Shown one piece after another: positions 7,637 to 17,700 of a DNA stretch of 30,799 nucleotides. Every line of letters starts with the position of its first letter. The stretch's first letter is position 1. The stretch spans positions 1 through 30,799 of the forward strand of contig LT642226.1 of assembly GCA_900128585.1 (NCBI GenBank), in the 5' to 3' direction. The notes under the pieces are model-generated. The model saw only the letters and a program-made list of their open reading frames with translations, was not told the origin of the DNA and made no database searches. Both the position numbers and the translations under genes were made by a program. The DNA is from Stramenopiles sp. TOSAG23-3. Taxonomy: Eukaryota > Sar.

Positions 7637-10600
7637 TTAACGCCATTTCTCTAATCCTAAAACGAACGCAGCTACACCAACAACTACCATGAAGTTCATT
7701 GGGATCAGGGGTGCTGACGCAAGCATATCACTATTGGTACCATGATTTGAAGAGGCTGCTGCAGCCAAATCTACAACTTCAGCGCAGTTTGCCCCCATAA
7801 AACCATCCTTGCACCAGCATTTGTTGGCTTGGCAAATCCCGTTGTGGCTGCAACCGTTTGGGCAACCACTCTCGCCAGTTTTGGCAGTGTTGGGCTTGGC
7901 GGTTGTAGAGGCTGCACTACAATCCTCGCCTTCAAACCCTGGGTTACAAAAACACTTGCCACGCGAACAGATACCTTGCGAACTGCACTTGGATGGGCAC
8001 TCTAAAGCAGCGTCGCAAAACTCGCCTTTAAATCCAGGAAAGCAAAAGCATTTCCCATTTCTAAACTCTCCGTTGCTACTGCATTTCTCGTTTTCAGCTC
8101 CTTCATCTGATTCGAGGAACATCATTCGCATTGTTTGCTGGTTTTGGCCAACGTTTTTGTTGCGACTACGACGGGCCACTTTGTCTTTTTTCTCCGCGGC
8201 CTTCTCTTTCACTTGTTCCGAATCGCCGTCTAATTTCAAGGGCTTTACTGGCACCGACTTCTTCTGGCCGCTCGTCAACGAGCTCTTGTTGTGAGAAACA
8301 ACAACATCTTGAGGGACACCAATGTAATCCGAGTCTGGCATGGCGACATCCGTCGAAGGAATGTGGTCGGGGTTGTGCACGGCCGCCAACACAGCGTCTT
8401 GGTCGGACAATTTTGCATTTCCTTTGACATTTTTCACTTGCCCCAAGGCCGTTTGGCAGGAAGCACCAATAAAGCCTGGTGTACACTGGCATTGCCCCAT
8501 GATGCAGGCACCCCTGTTGTTACAGTTATCCTGGCATTTGAGAGCGGTTCCGACGGTAATATTACAGTTCATTCCGCGGAATCCAATTTCGCATACGCAC
8601 CTGCCTCTGGAGCACTGGCCGCGCCCCATACAGTCGTTCGGGCAGGTCTTGACTTCCGTTTCGCAAGCTTCCCCGACAAAACCAATGTCACAAAAGCATT
8701 TCCCGAAGTGGCACTGTCCGCGGTCGTTGCAACCATTCGTGCAAGGTAGTTTCACATTTTCCAGGCAGTCGGCACCTGCAAAACCTGGAAAGCAGAAACA
8801 CTTCCCCAGCCAGCAAATCCCCTTTGGGTTTTCTTTTCCGCCACAGTCATTTGGGCAGTCTTCGTTGCCAATAATGACACGCGAGCAGTCAACACCATCG
8901 TAACCAGGTTGGCACAAGCATTTGCCCTCCAAGCAAAACCCATTGTGGGAACACTGGTTTGGGCAAACCTTCGACGATTTAAATTTCGTTTTGGCGGCAG
9001 CCAATGCTGCACGGGTTTCTGCATTAATCGGAGTCGAACAGTTTGAACCCATGTACCCTGGTTGACAAAAACATTTTCCATATTTGCAGATACCATGCTG
9101 AGTGCAGCCAGTAGGACAAGGCATTGGAGTGGAGCAGTCTCGGCCACCGAGGCCAGGGTTACAGTAGCATTTTCCGTCACTATGGCACAGGCCTTGCTGG
9201 TTGCAATTCTCTGGGCATGTGATGCGCTTCTTCGTGCCGCAGCCTTTTCCGCCCCACCCTGGATCACAAAAGCATTTCCCCAGCGCGCACGATCCGTGGC
9301 CGCTACAGTCATCGGGGCAGAGTTCCATGTTACCTGTTACTTGCGAACAGTCCTTTCCGCCAAACCCTTCTACGCACAAGCACTTGCCTTTCATGCAGAT
9401 ACCACGTTCTGAGCATCCGTTGGGGCAGGCGTCGGTTCCATTGCAATCGACTCCACGGAACGGGGGCCTGCAGTAACATCGACCGTTCTTGCAAATCCCG
9501 TTTCCGCTACAGTCTTTAGGGCACTTGGCAATTTTTGAACAATCATCCCCGGTGAACCCTGGCATACAGAAGCATTTGTTGTACTTGCAAACACCTTTTC
9601 CCGAGCACGTTTCTTTCGCCATCCCGCCGGCGCATTGGTAGTCGACTGGTACGCTGCAATCCTCGCCTTTGTAAGATGGCAAACAAAAGCACTTTCCTAG
9701 GCGACACTGGCCATTGCCAGAGCAATCGTTCCTGCAGCTGGGGGACAATTTCTTGTCTTCCGCACTGCAATCTTTTCCGCTGTAACCAACTTCGCAAATG
9801 CAGTCGTCGAGAAAACAGCGCCCATGACCGCTGCATTTGTTCGCACAGGATTTCTGAATTTCGCAAGCACTGCCGGTGTAGCCCACAGCACAGAAACATT
9901 TCGAGTCGTGGCATCGGCCATGGCCGTTGCAGTTCTCGCGACACAGAATGCGGTCACCGCAACCGTCTCCGCGCCATCCAACATCGCAAAAGCAGTTGCC
10001 ATGCTGGCATTGACCATGGCCGCTGCATTTTCGTCCGTCGGTAGCCTGGGGACACTCCAATTTTGTTTCACAAAGGGTGCCTTTGAAGCCAATTTCACAA
10101 ACGCATTCTCCACGGAAGCATTTTCCATTGCCGTTGCAGTCGCTTTCACATTTTGCCTCGACATCGCATGCCTCGCCAGATAGCCCGGCTTCGCACTGGC
10201 ATCGCGCTTTTCCGTCCGCCGAAGTTACGCAAAGGCCGTGACCACTGCAAGAACCGTGACCCAATCCAATGGTGGGAACAGCACCACTAGCATTGGAGAA
10301 TTTGCCAGCATGAGATGGTCGCCCTGCTGGGCAACTAAATTCACATGCAAACCCACCAAAGCCGGGATGACACGAGCAGACACCTGTCTTGCTGTCGCAG
10401 GAGCCATGGATATCTCCACTGCACTCCTCTTTTCCTTTAGCAAACTGGTTCGGTGAGCCCAGCGGGCACTGTTTTTCGCTGCAGTCAGCTCCAGAAAAGC
10501 CATTATTACACTTACAGATGCCATCATAATCTGGCAACCCGTTCGTGCCCTCCGCGTCATGTACGCAGACCCCGTTCATTGAGCAATTCTTTACACAACG

Positions 10601-12604
10601 GACACGGGTCTCGCATAATTCACCAATAAAACCGGCATTGCACTTGCACTTGCCTAGCAACGCGTCGCAATCGCCGTTATTGTTGCAGTTTTTTGGACAA
10701 GCCTTCTTCGTGCAGTCATCGCCAGTCCATCCCGCGTCACACTTGCACTTCATGTTGTCACATTTCCCGTGACCACCACAATTCGTGTTGGTTTCTGTGA
10801 AGCATCGAGTATCTAGACTACAATTTAAGCCTTTGAACCCAGGAAAGCAAGCACACTTCGATGTACTAAACATCTTAGCAGTGGCTTTGGTTGTCACGCA
10901 CTCGCCATTATCGGTGCAGTTATTTGGGCAGAGATTGACTTTTTTGCAGCCAGAACCACCGAAGCCAGGCTTACAGTCGCATCGGCCTAGGAGTTTGTTG
11001 CAAACACCATTTCCGTTGCATTTCTTAAGCTTCCCTGGGCAGAAAGTGAACTGGCACTTGTCTCCATGATGAAAATCGTCACAGTGGCACTTCCCCTTGA
11101 CACAACTGCCGTGGTGGTTGCAGTTTTCAGGGCAAACTTCCACAGAGCAATCGTCTGAGCCGAAGCCGGTTTCACACTTGCATTTGCCCTCGACGCATTC
11201 CCCGTTGCCACTGCACCCAGATGGGCAAGACACGGTCGCCGCGGTGGCGTTTGTCTTCTTGTCAGCACAATACTTTCCTTCGAAGGAGGCAGAGCACTTG
11301 CAATCGCCCTTGTCAGTAACAGTCGCACCAGTGTCAGTTTTTTTGCAATCGTTTGAACAAACGCCATCCACGCGAAGGGTCTGGACTGTCGCGTCTGCCG
11401 CTTGTACAATTACGAAGTTGTTGAATTGTTGCACAACATCGCCGCCTTTGAACGGTGCCGCTTGTGTATTAGTTCCGTACTGGGATTCCGTTGGGGAGGA
11501 CCAAACTTTGCTAACTAAATCCAGCACATACAAGTCGCCCAATGGTTTCGTCTTGTCCATGCCATCCAGTCCACCATAGACGTACAATTTGTTGCCTACG
11601 ATGAACGCTGTATGCTGGCTGCGTTTCTTGGGCGCAGCGCCAGTCGTTTCCATTTTGTCCCATTTCTCCAATGGTCCAGCAGTGAAGACCCAGACGTCAT
11701 TGTAGCATTCCGCGGCATTCATGGCGCACCCACCGAAAACTACGAACTTTTCGTTCTCTGATTTTTTTGCTTTGAAAAGGCTGGCAGAGTGCCCGCTTCT
11801 TTTCGGAGGCTTGGCCCCAGTGTCACGCATTTTCTTCCAAGTCAAGGAAAGACCTCCGTCGTTTGCAGTCGGTTCCCCAGATGGAATCAACAAAAAAGTG
11901 TCGTCGAAATCTTTTGCATCCGAGTAACCCCCAAACATAAAGAAGGAGTTTCCCGCGGTCATCGCCGTTAAAGATGCCCCCATTCGACCTTCTGGTTTCT
12001 CTGGGGAGTCGATTTGCAGCGTTAACCAAGCTGCGCCACCGCTGGAAAGCTCCACCGCCCTCACGTCGTTCGTGAACGACTCGCCCTGCTTGCCACCGAA
12101 GAACACAATTTTCCCGTCCTTTTTCGCACCTGCAACACCATCGGCAGTTTCTGGTGCAGTTCCCGTTGAGACAACTTTGCTCCAGGACTGGTTGGCAGTC
12201 GTATCCAAGCGATACATAGTTGCTGGTTTCTCTTGGTGCAAGTCGGCAACGAACAATATTTTTTCGTTGCCCATAACTTTCCCCACAGTCATACCGGGGA
12301 AAAAGCCGCCGATAGGCTTTTCGCTAGTGCTGCCTTCCAACGCGTTCCAGTACAGTTTCTCGCAACGGTCTACAAGACCCTCGGCGCTCTCTTTGAAGCG
12401 CGGGGCAACGTCGAACACTGCGGCATGACTTGCTTCTTTGCCCTTACTACTAGTGCTACCATGGTCTAAGTCCAGGGCAGCAAAATCTTGGTCTTCCGCG
12501 TCCAAATCCTGTTCGCTTAGCTTGCCTGCGCCTTGCCCAAACGCACCGTTACACAATAGAGCTGCCAAGAAAGCCGCACAAAAGACTGATAGGCAAACAC
12601 GCAT
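7637..12604 (-). CDS. Kelch and multiple-EGF surface protein (tenascin-like architecture)
   Basis: A 1655-residue protein in one uninterrupted frame. It has a signal peptide (MRVCLSVFCAAFLAALLCNG), then kelch repeats at about residues 95-395 (VVFFGGK, FFMFGGYSD, KFVVFGGCAMN, NKLYVYGGLDG), expected to form a beta-propeller. About 26 EGF-like modules follow from ~415 to ~1385. The typical spacing is C-x3-C-x5-C-x4-C-x-C-x8-C, as in CPKDCSGNGICKNGRCYC. A charged, low-complexity linker (~1390-1510) separates three further EGF modules, the first of which lacks its N-terminal cysteines. A hydrophobic segment near the C-terminus (PLIPMNFMVVVGVAAFVLG) followed by LEKWR is either a membrane anchor or a GPI signal. 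It is likely an adhesion or receptor-like cell-surface protein. TTGGCTGCTATTTA lies ~200 nt after the stop (7424-7437). Function beyond architecture is unknown. Confidence 0.9.
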   Translation of the reverse strand: MRVCLSVFCAAFLAALLCNGAFGQGAGKLSEQDLDAEDQDFAALDLDHGSTSSKGKEASHAAVFDVAPRFKESAEGLVDRCEKLYWNALEGSTSEKPIGGFFPGMTVGKVMGNEKILFVADLHQEKPATMYRLDTTANQSWSKVVSTGTAPETADGVAGAKKDGKIVFFGGKQGESFTNDVRAVELSSGGAAWLTLQIDSPEKPEGRMGASLTAMTAGNSFFMFGGYSDAKDFDDTFLLIPSGEPTANDGGLSLTWKKMRDTGAKPPKRSGHSASLFKAKKSENEKFVVFGGCAMNAAECYNDVWVFTAGPLEKWDKMETTGAAPKKRSQHTAFIVGNKLYVYGGLDGMDKTKPLGDLYVLDLVSKVWSSPTESQYGTNTQAAPFKGGDVVQQFNNFVIVQAADATVQTLRVDGVCSNDCKKTDTGATVTDKGDCKCSASFEGKYCADKKTNATAATVSCPSGCSGNGECVEGKCKCETGFGSDDCSVEVCPENCNHHGSCVKGKCHCDDFHHGDKCQFTFCPGKLKKCNGNGVCNKLLGRCDCKPGFGGSGCKKVNLCPNNCTDNGECVTTKATAKMFSTSKCACFPGFKGLNCSLDTRCFTETNTNCGGHGKCDNMKCKCDAGWTGDDCTKKACPKNCNNNGDCDALLGKCKCNAGFIGELCETRVRCVKNCSMNGVCVHDAEGTNGLPDYDGICKCNNGFSGADCSEKQCPLGSPNQFAKGKEECSGDIHGSCDSKTGVCSCHPGFGGFACEFSCPAGRPSHAGKFSNASGAVPTIGLGHGSCSGHGLCVTSADGKARCQCEAGLSGEACDVEAKCESDCNGNGKCFRGECVCEIGFKGTLCETKLECPQATDGRKCSGHGQCQHGNCFCDVGWRGDGCGDRILCRENCNGHGRCHDSKCFCAVGYTGSACEIQKSCANKCSGHGRCFLDDCICEVGYSGKDCSAEDKKLSPSCRNDCSGNGQCRLGKCFCLPSYKGEDCSVPVDYQCAGGMAKETCSGKGVCKYNKCFCMPGFTGDDCSKIAKCPKDCSGNGICKNGRCYCRPPFRGVDCNGTDACPNGCSERGICMKGKCLCVEGFGGKDCSQVTGNMELCPDDCSGHGSCALGKCFCDPGWGGKGCGTKKRITCPENCNQQGLCHSDGKCYCNPGLGGRDCSTPMPCPTGCTQHGICKYGKCFCQPGYMGSNCSTPINAETRAALAAAKTKFKSSKVCPNQCSHNGFCLEGKCLCQPGYDGVDCSRVIIGNEDCPNDCGGKENPKGICWLGKCFCFPGFAGADCLENVKLPCTNGCNDRGQCHFGKCFCDIGFVGEACETEVKTCPNDCMGRGQCSRGRCVCEIGFRGMNCNITVGTALKCQDNCNNRGACIMGQCQCTPGFIGASCQTALGQVKNVKGNAKLSDQDAVLAAVHNPDHIPSTDVAMPDSDYIGVPQDVVVSHNKSSLTSGQKKSVPVKPLKLDGDSEQVKEKAAEKKDKVARRSRNKNVGQNQQTMRMMFLESDEGAENEKCSSNGEFRNGKCFCFPGFKGEFCDAALECPSKCSSQGICSRGKCFCNPGFEGEDCSAASTTAKPNTAKTGESGCPNGCSHNGICQANKCWCKDGFMGANCAEVVDLAAAASSNHGTNSDMLASAPLIPMNFMVVVGVAAFVLGLEKWR

Positions 12605-14791
12605 ATTTTCTGACGATATATATGTACTTTTGTGTGCGTCTATAAGTCACCAACTAAGAGTTACAGTTCCTAAGTCGCAAATAACCTTTCTACAACGGAC
12701 CACTAGCTTGCAGCACGAGACCAAAACTTTAACTGGTTTGATCGTGCGAACACAGACGGTAAAGAATCAAGATAATGAACAATTTCTTTTCCCTCTGGTC
12801 AAGACTCTTCAATTTCTGAGGAAAGGCAGATATGATCCTACTCCAAGATATACTTTTCTTGCAACGTAAGGAGGACAGAGCTACCGTTCGTGCAGGGCGT
12901 GCGAACAAAACAGCTCTGTGAACAAATATGATCAATAAAGAAATTTTAAACAATAATTAATGCAACAATAGCTAATGTATAATAATAAAGAGAGCAATAC
13001 TAATCTTTTTATTACAGAATACAAGTGTACAGTATAACAATAGTAAGCCTCCTCCCTATAGAGCAATTATCCCCCGCCCTCCTCCCTCTCCTCTCCCTCC
13101 CTCCCTCCTCTTCGCTTCTCTTCTCTTCTCTTGCTCTCTTCCTTCGTTCCTTTTTGAGAGGATGGGATATTTATAATTATTTTATTAAAATTAAATAACT
13201 GACCCCATTTCATTATTTTAGTTCATTTATAACATTATTTATAATGAATTATAGTATATAGAATTAACCATTCATATGAGTATGGGTAATTAATATTATT
13301 TAATAGAAGTACATTATGTACAAAAAAGAGGAGGAACAGCTGCAATTAGGTAGATCAGAGCAAAGGGTAGTATACATCAACGTAGCCTTAACTTTCCTAG
13401 CACCCCCCCCCTCTTTTCCTTTTTCCTTCGGTGGATTTCATTCTCTTTCCTTCCTTCTTTTTTCTTGTTTTTGGAATTTAGTTTTATTTATATATCATAG
13501 CATCATAGCTCTAATAATAATAAATAATAGGGAAAAGTTTTGTACTTATAATTAAAGAAAGTGATCGAACGCTTCTTTGTACCGGTACTACAATTGGACA
13601 TTTTTTGTGTACTAAATATGTGTTGTATTGTATTATAAAGAAATATATCATAGGAGACTAGAGAAAAAAATGTAGGAAAGGTATTTAGTTTATTACTAAG
13701 TTTAGAATAGAAATAAAACACAACTGTTAATTTAAAATATGCACAACTATAAATAAATGGTGGCCATTAATATGGACAATAGCAGGTGAACAACCACCGA
13801 TGTATTCTTCTCTCGTCCTATAAGAAACAATATGAATAAACGTACTTTAAAAATCTACAGAGAGAGAAAAAAATAATAAAACTTCTCTGCAGCACAGCAG
13901 TCTTTCGTCCTTTGCTCTCTCAGTTTAAACTCAGTTCTCACAGAGCACAACATCATTTCATCAGTATGAAATTGACGGAGTAAAATACAGGAACGATCTC
14001 TTCCTTCATTTTGCCGTATAGCTTTAGCTGATTTACTAGAAGAACGACTAGAACAGACAAATTAATTAAACTCGCTCTTCCATCTTTTCCATCGCGTTGT
14101 TTTTTGTTGTACAGTTTGTAGTACGTATTAATACCTCTGTCATTCTTCTGTTGCTCTCTACTGTACCCCAACAACTGCAGATCTACGGCATTTTCCTACT
14201 TGTTCAGCAGCAGCACTGCTAGGCACAGTTGAGGTATTAATAATATCGGTTCCTTGGATAATACCGGTATTAATACGGAACCCAGGTACCTATTACGTAC
14301 TACCAAAAAACAAAAACAAAAAAACACAACAAAATTGTAGACGACTTTTATATCTCTTGTATTGATGTACGGTACAATACAATAATCCTCATCCTGTCGT
14401 CGTCCTAATAATAATTCATTATCATCTTTGTTCTTCTTCTTCCCCTTCTACTGCTGTACCGTACTACTACTACTGCTGTAGTACAATATTATCATCCTCC
14501 TCCTCCTCCGAGGAGAATAATATTTTTTTTTGGGGAAATATTGAAATATTGTCTTGAAGAAACATTGTCGGGTTTCAATAGAAACCGCCGACTAACTCTT
14601 GGATATGGAAAGACAGTCTTAATACTCAAACTAGAAAGGTACCGATGCTATCCGAGACACAGAGCCAAAATCACTTCGTTGTTATTGTCTTCTTTTAGTT
14701 GCACCACGTAAAAGTATATTCCAACGAAGAAGGTACCGTCCAGTCACAGCCTCGACTTTCCAAAGCGAGGGTCAAAGTGAGGGCAACAGTA
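12605..14791. other. 2.2 kb divergent spacer without a supported gene
   Basis: It lies between the start of the EGF protein (-) and the cyclase (+), so it probably holds both promoters. Short frames here (such as 13316-13555 and 13953-14174) are low-complexity and unconvincing. It contains pyrimidine tracts, a perfect palindrome TAATACCGGTATTA (14259-14272), an AGACGACT octamer (14339-14346) and two adjacent hairpins (14461-14484 and 14485-14524). TGTCTTCTTTTAG at 14686-14698 resembles a 3' splice site just before the open frame of the cyclase, so an upstream non-coding or short coding exon is possible. Confidence 0.55.
13069..13151 (+). repeat. Pyrimidine (CT/CCCT) low-complexity tract
   Basis: About 80 bases are almost purely C and T (CCTCCCTCTCCTCTCCCTCC, then CTTCTCTTCTCTT-type units). 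A second pyrimidine-rich stretch lies at 13399-13470. Such tracts often collapse or slip and may form triplex DNA. Confidence 0.85.
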
Positions 14792-17700
14792 ATGGCTTCG
14801 CTGGCTACTTCACCAGAAGACAGCTCCGTTGAACTAGTGCAAAACCTTGCCTCCTACGTTCCGAACGTAATCTCACGAAGGCTTCAACAAGACGTACTAA
14901 AAAATGAAAACGAAAAATTGCCGATTCGGCAAGCAGTCCAGTGCATTTGCTTGTTCGCGGACGTATCCGGTTTCACAGCCCTGAGCGAAAAACTCCAAGA
15001 AGAGCACGGGGCCACTGCCCCACAGTACTTGGCAAAATACCTCAATTCATATGTACAACAGTTAGTTCGCCTATACGCTAAAGCAGGGGGCGATGTTTTG
15101 AAATTTGCAGGTGACGCGCAAATAGTTTTGTTTCCAATAGGTGACACGGATGACCCAATAGTCACTACCCGCCGCGCGCTACAGTGCGCGTTAGACGTCC
15201 AGAAACACCAACACAAAGCGCAAATTGGATCCATCGGGTCCACCGTGACTCTTAGTGTGAAAATCGGTATTGGGATCGGCACTGTGGACATACTGCACTT
15301 GGGAGGCGCCCATGATGGTGCCTTGAATCGGTTAGAATATTGTGGCACCGGCACGCCATTGATGGAAGCCTTTGAGTGCGAGGCACACGCACTCCCAGGT
15401 GCTGTAGTATGCAATAACTCTGTCTACAACATCAAATGCGGCGGCGACAAAAATGGGCTGAGTCAATATTTTGAAGTGTGCCCGGCCCCAAAGAATGACC
15501 CGAAAGCCATTTGTGGAGATGTCGATGAGTGGTATGATTTGCTAGACAAGCAAAAATTTTCTGGGGAAACGTGGAGCAACGGGCTAATCATCCGTGCTGT
15601 TAAAAACAAACAACGGGTAAGGTCTGTGAACATCGGCAAGGTTTTAGGACCCCTAGATTCCCATAACGCTTCTCTCGTCCCACCTCTGAAATCATACTGC
15701 CCGCGAGCTATCACTCCGTTTCTGAGTGCACACCGCGCTGTAGAAAAATATGCAAGTGAGCTTCGAAGCGTTAGCGTTATGTTTGTCAATTTAGGCTTTT
15801 CGCAGGCTGAGCTGGAAATCGATTTCGACGAACCCATGGTTCAAAAGATACAACACGCCTTTGTAACAATTCAAAAAATAGTCTTTGATTTTGAAGGAAC
15901 AATCAATAAATTTTTAATTGACGACAAAGGCAGCACCCTTTTGGCAGTGTGGGGATTGCCTCCTCTGTCACACGAAAATGATGCTCTTCGATCATTGCTG
16001 GCAAGCATCAACATATGCGCTCAGCTGAAAAGAGCTGGGTTGAAAAGTAGCATTGGGATTACTTCCGGGGATGCGTTTTGTGGGATATGCGGGCACAGTG
16101 GGACCCGGCGAGAGTACAGTGTATTGGGGGACGTTGTTAACTTATCTGCCCGTCTGATGGGGTACGCAATGAAATATGGGCCCCAAATATGCTGCGATGA
16201 GGTCACAAAAAGTGCCACAAGGGGCGTGATGCACTTCGAAGGTCTAGGGAAGCACAAGATGAAAGGCAAAGTAAATGAGGTGAGTATATTCTCTCCTGTG
16301 CTTCGTGGCCTGATGGGGAAAAAACAAAACTTTTCAGCAAATGGCGGGGATGACTTTACCATGAAGAAGACGACTTTTGCAGCAGACAAATTACTGCAAG
16401 AGGCGAGAAGGCAGAGTGCTCGCTCATCATCTCTTGGGTCAATAGGCAGCGAAGGCGACAATGGCATTTGCCAACGACGGACCAATTCGGATTCGACCCT
16501 AGCTGCGCTGGTCGAAGATGAGAACGAATTCGATCATATGCTGGAGCTGCAAGTAGAGCTGTATGAACAAAGCACTCCATTGGGGCAAATACATTATCAA
16601 GAGCGAACTGCTCGACATCAATTAGATGGGTTTAGTTTCCCTATGAAGCATGATATGAGGTACAACGAAGCGAAAAGAGTGATCGGGGCAACCTTTTTTT
16701 TGATTTCCGAAGATGCGGGAGCATCCATTTCAAATGGAAACTTCTTCGTTGATATTGGCACAGACTGCAAAACGGTTGGTGATCTCCGTCAGTTGGGGCT
16801 ACTGAAAGCAGCAAACATGTCATTGATTGATCCGATCTTTTCTGAATCAGAATACACTATCACTCTTCGAAGCACAACTGACACGCTTTCGGGGACCATG
16901 ACGATGGAACAGCTATACCACCACGAAGATACATCAAGTGAAACTTTTCCCTGGGTCGAAATAAGTTTGAGAAAGGCACGTTCCACGCCCGCCCCTTTGC
17001 GAGAAAATAGCGACAGTCTCGAGAACGCTCTGAAGACTATTTACGAAGCGAAGCTCGATCTTGTTGTGAACAACCAAGGGTCGCTTGTTATATTGGAAGG
17101 AGATGCCGGGACAGGAAAATCGCATTTATTGGCAGAAGAGTTTGTATTGCGTACTTATGAATTCGCGGATCTGGTTACGTGCATAGCGCATGGCCATCCG
17201 TTCAATAAGGGCGCGTTCGCAAGAAAACTTGGGGTTTGGCGTACGCTCTTACTGGAACTTATGCATCTAGAACTGGGGGTGGATGAAGCAGACATATCCC
17301 CCTACGTGTTGGCACGGATAAATCGCGAGAGGGTGGAAAAAAAAGAACGATCATACTCTGCAACGGAGCTGGCAGTGCTAGATTCTTGGCTCGGTACAAA
17401 CTTTGAAAAAGACGCCGCGCTGGGTGCGGGAAAAGACCATTTAAGCTCTATCGGCATATCTGACATCGATGAGATGGCTTCGGTCTCGCGGCTTGTCGTA
17501 TATCTTTTAAAGTCGTATACAAAAAATGCAAAATTGGTTTTTCTAATTGATGAAGCAATGTTTATGGATGATGACTCCTGGGCATTTACTGCGATTGTAG
17601 CCGAAGCCATCCCACAGATCTTGGTAGTTTTATCTCTCAGGTCTACCAAGTTCACACTTACAGGTGACGAAAAAGCTTCCACAAGAAATTCCAACCAGAC

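Noticed and set aside
7809-11579. Many plus-strand frames opposite the EGF gene, such as 8340-8903 and 11097-11579
   Set aside because: They are antisense shadows of the regular EGF repeats and have periodic composition (for example recurring QSFGQ-type segments) with no protein features of their own.
13316-14174. Small frames in the divergent spacer (13316-13555 and 13953-14174)
   Set aside because: Short, low-complexity and without a domain, signal or supporting composition.
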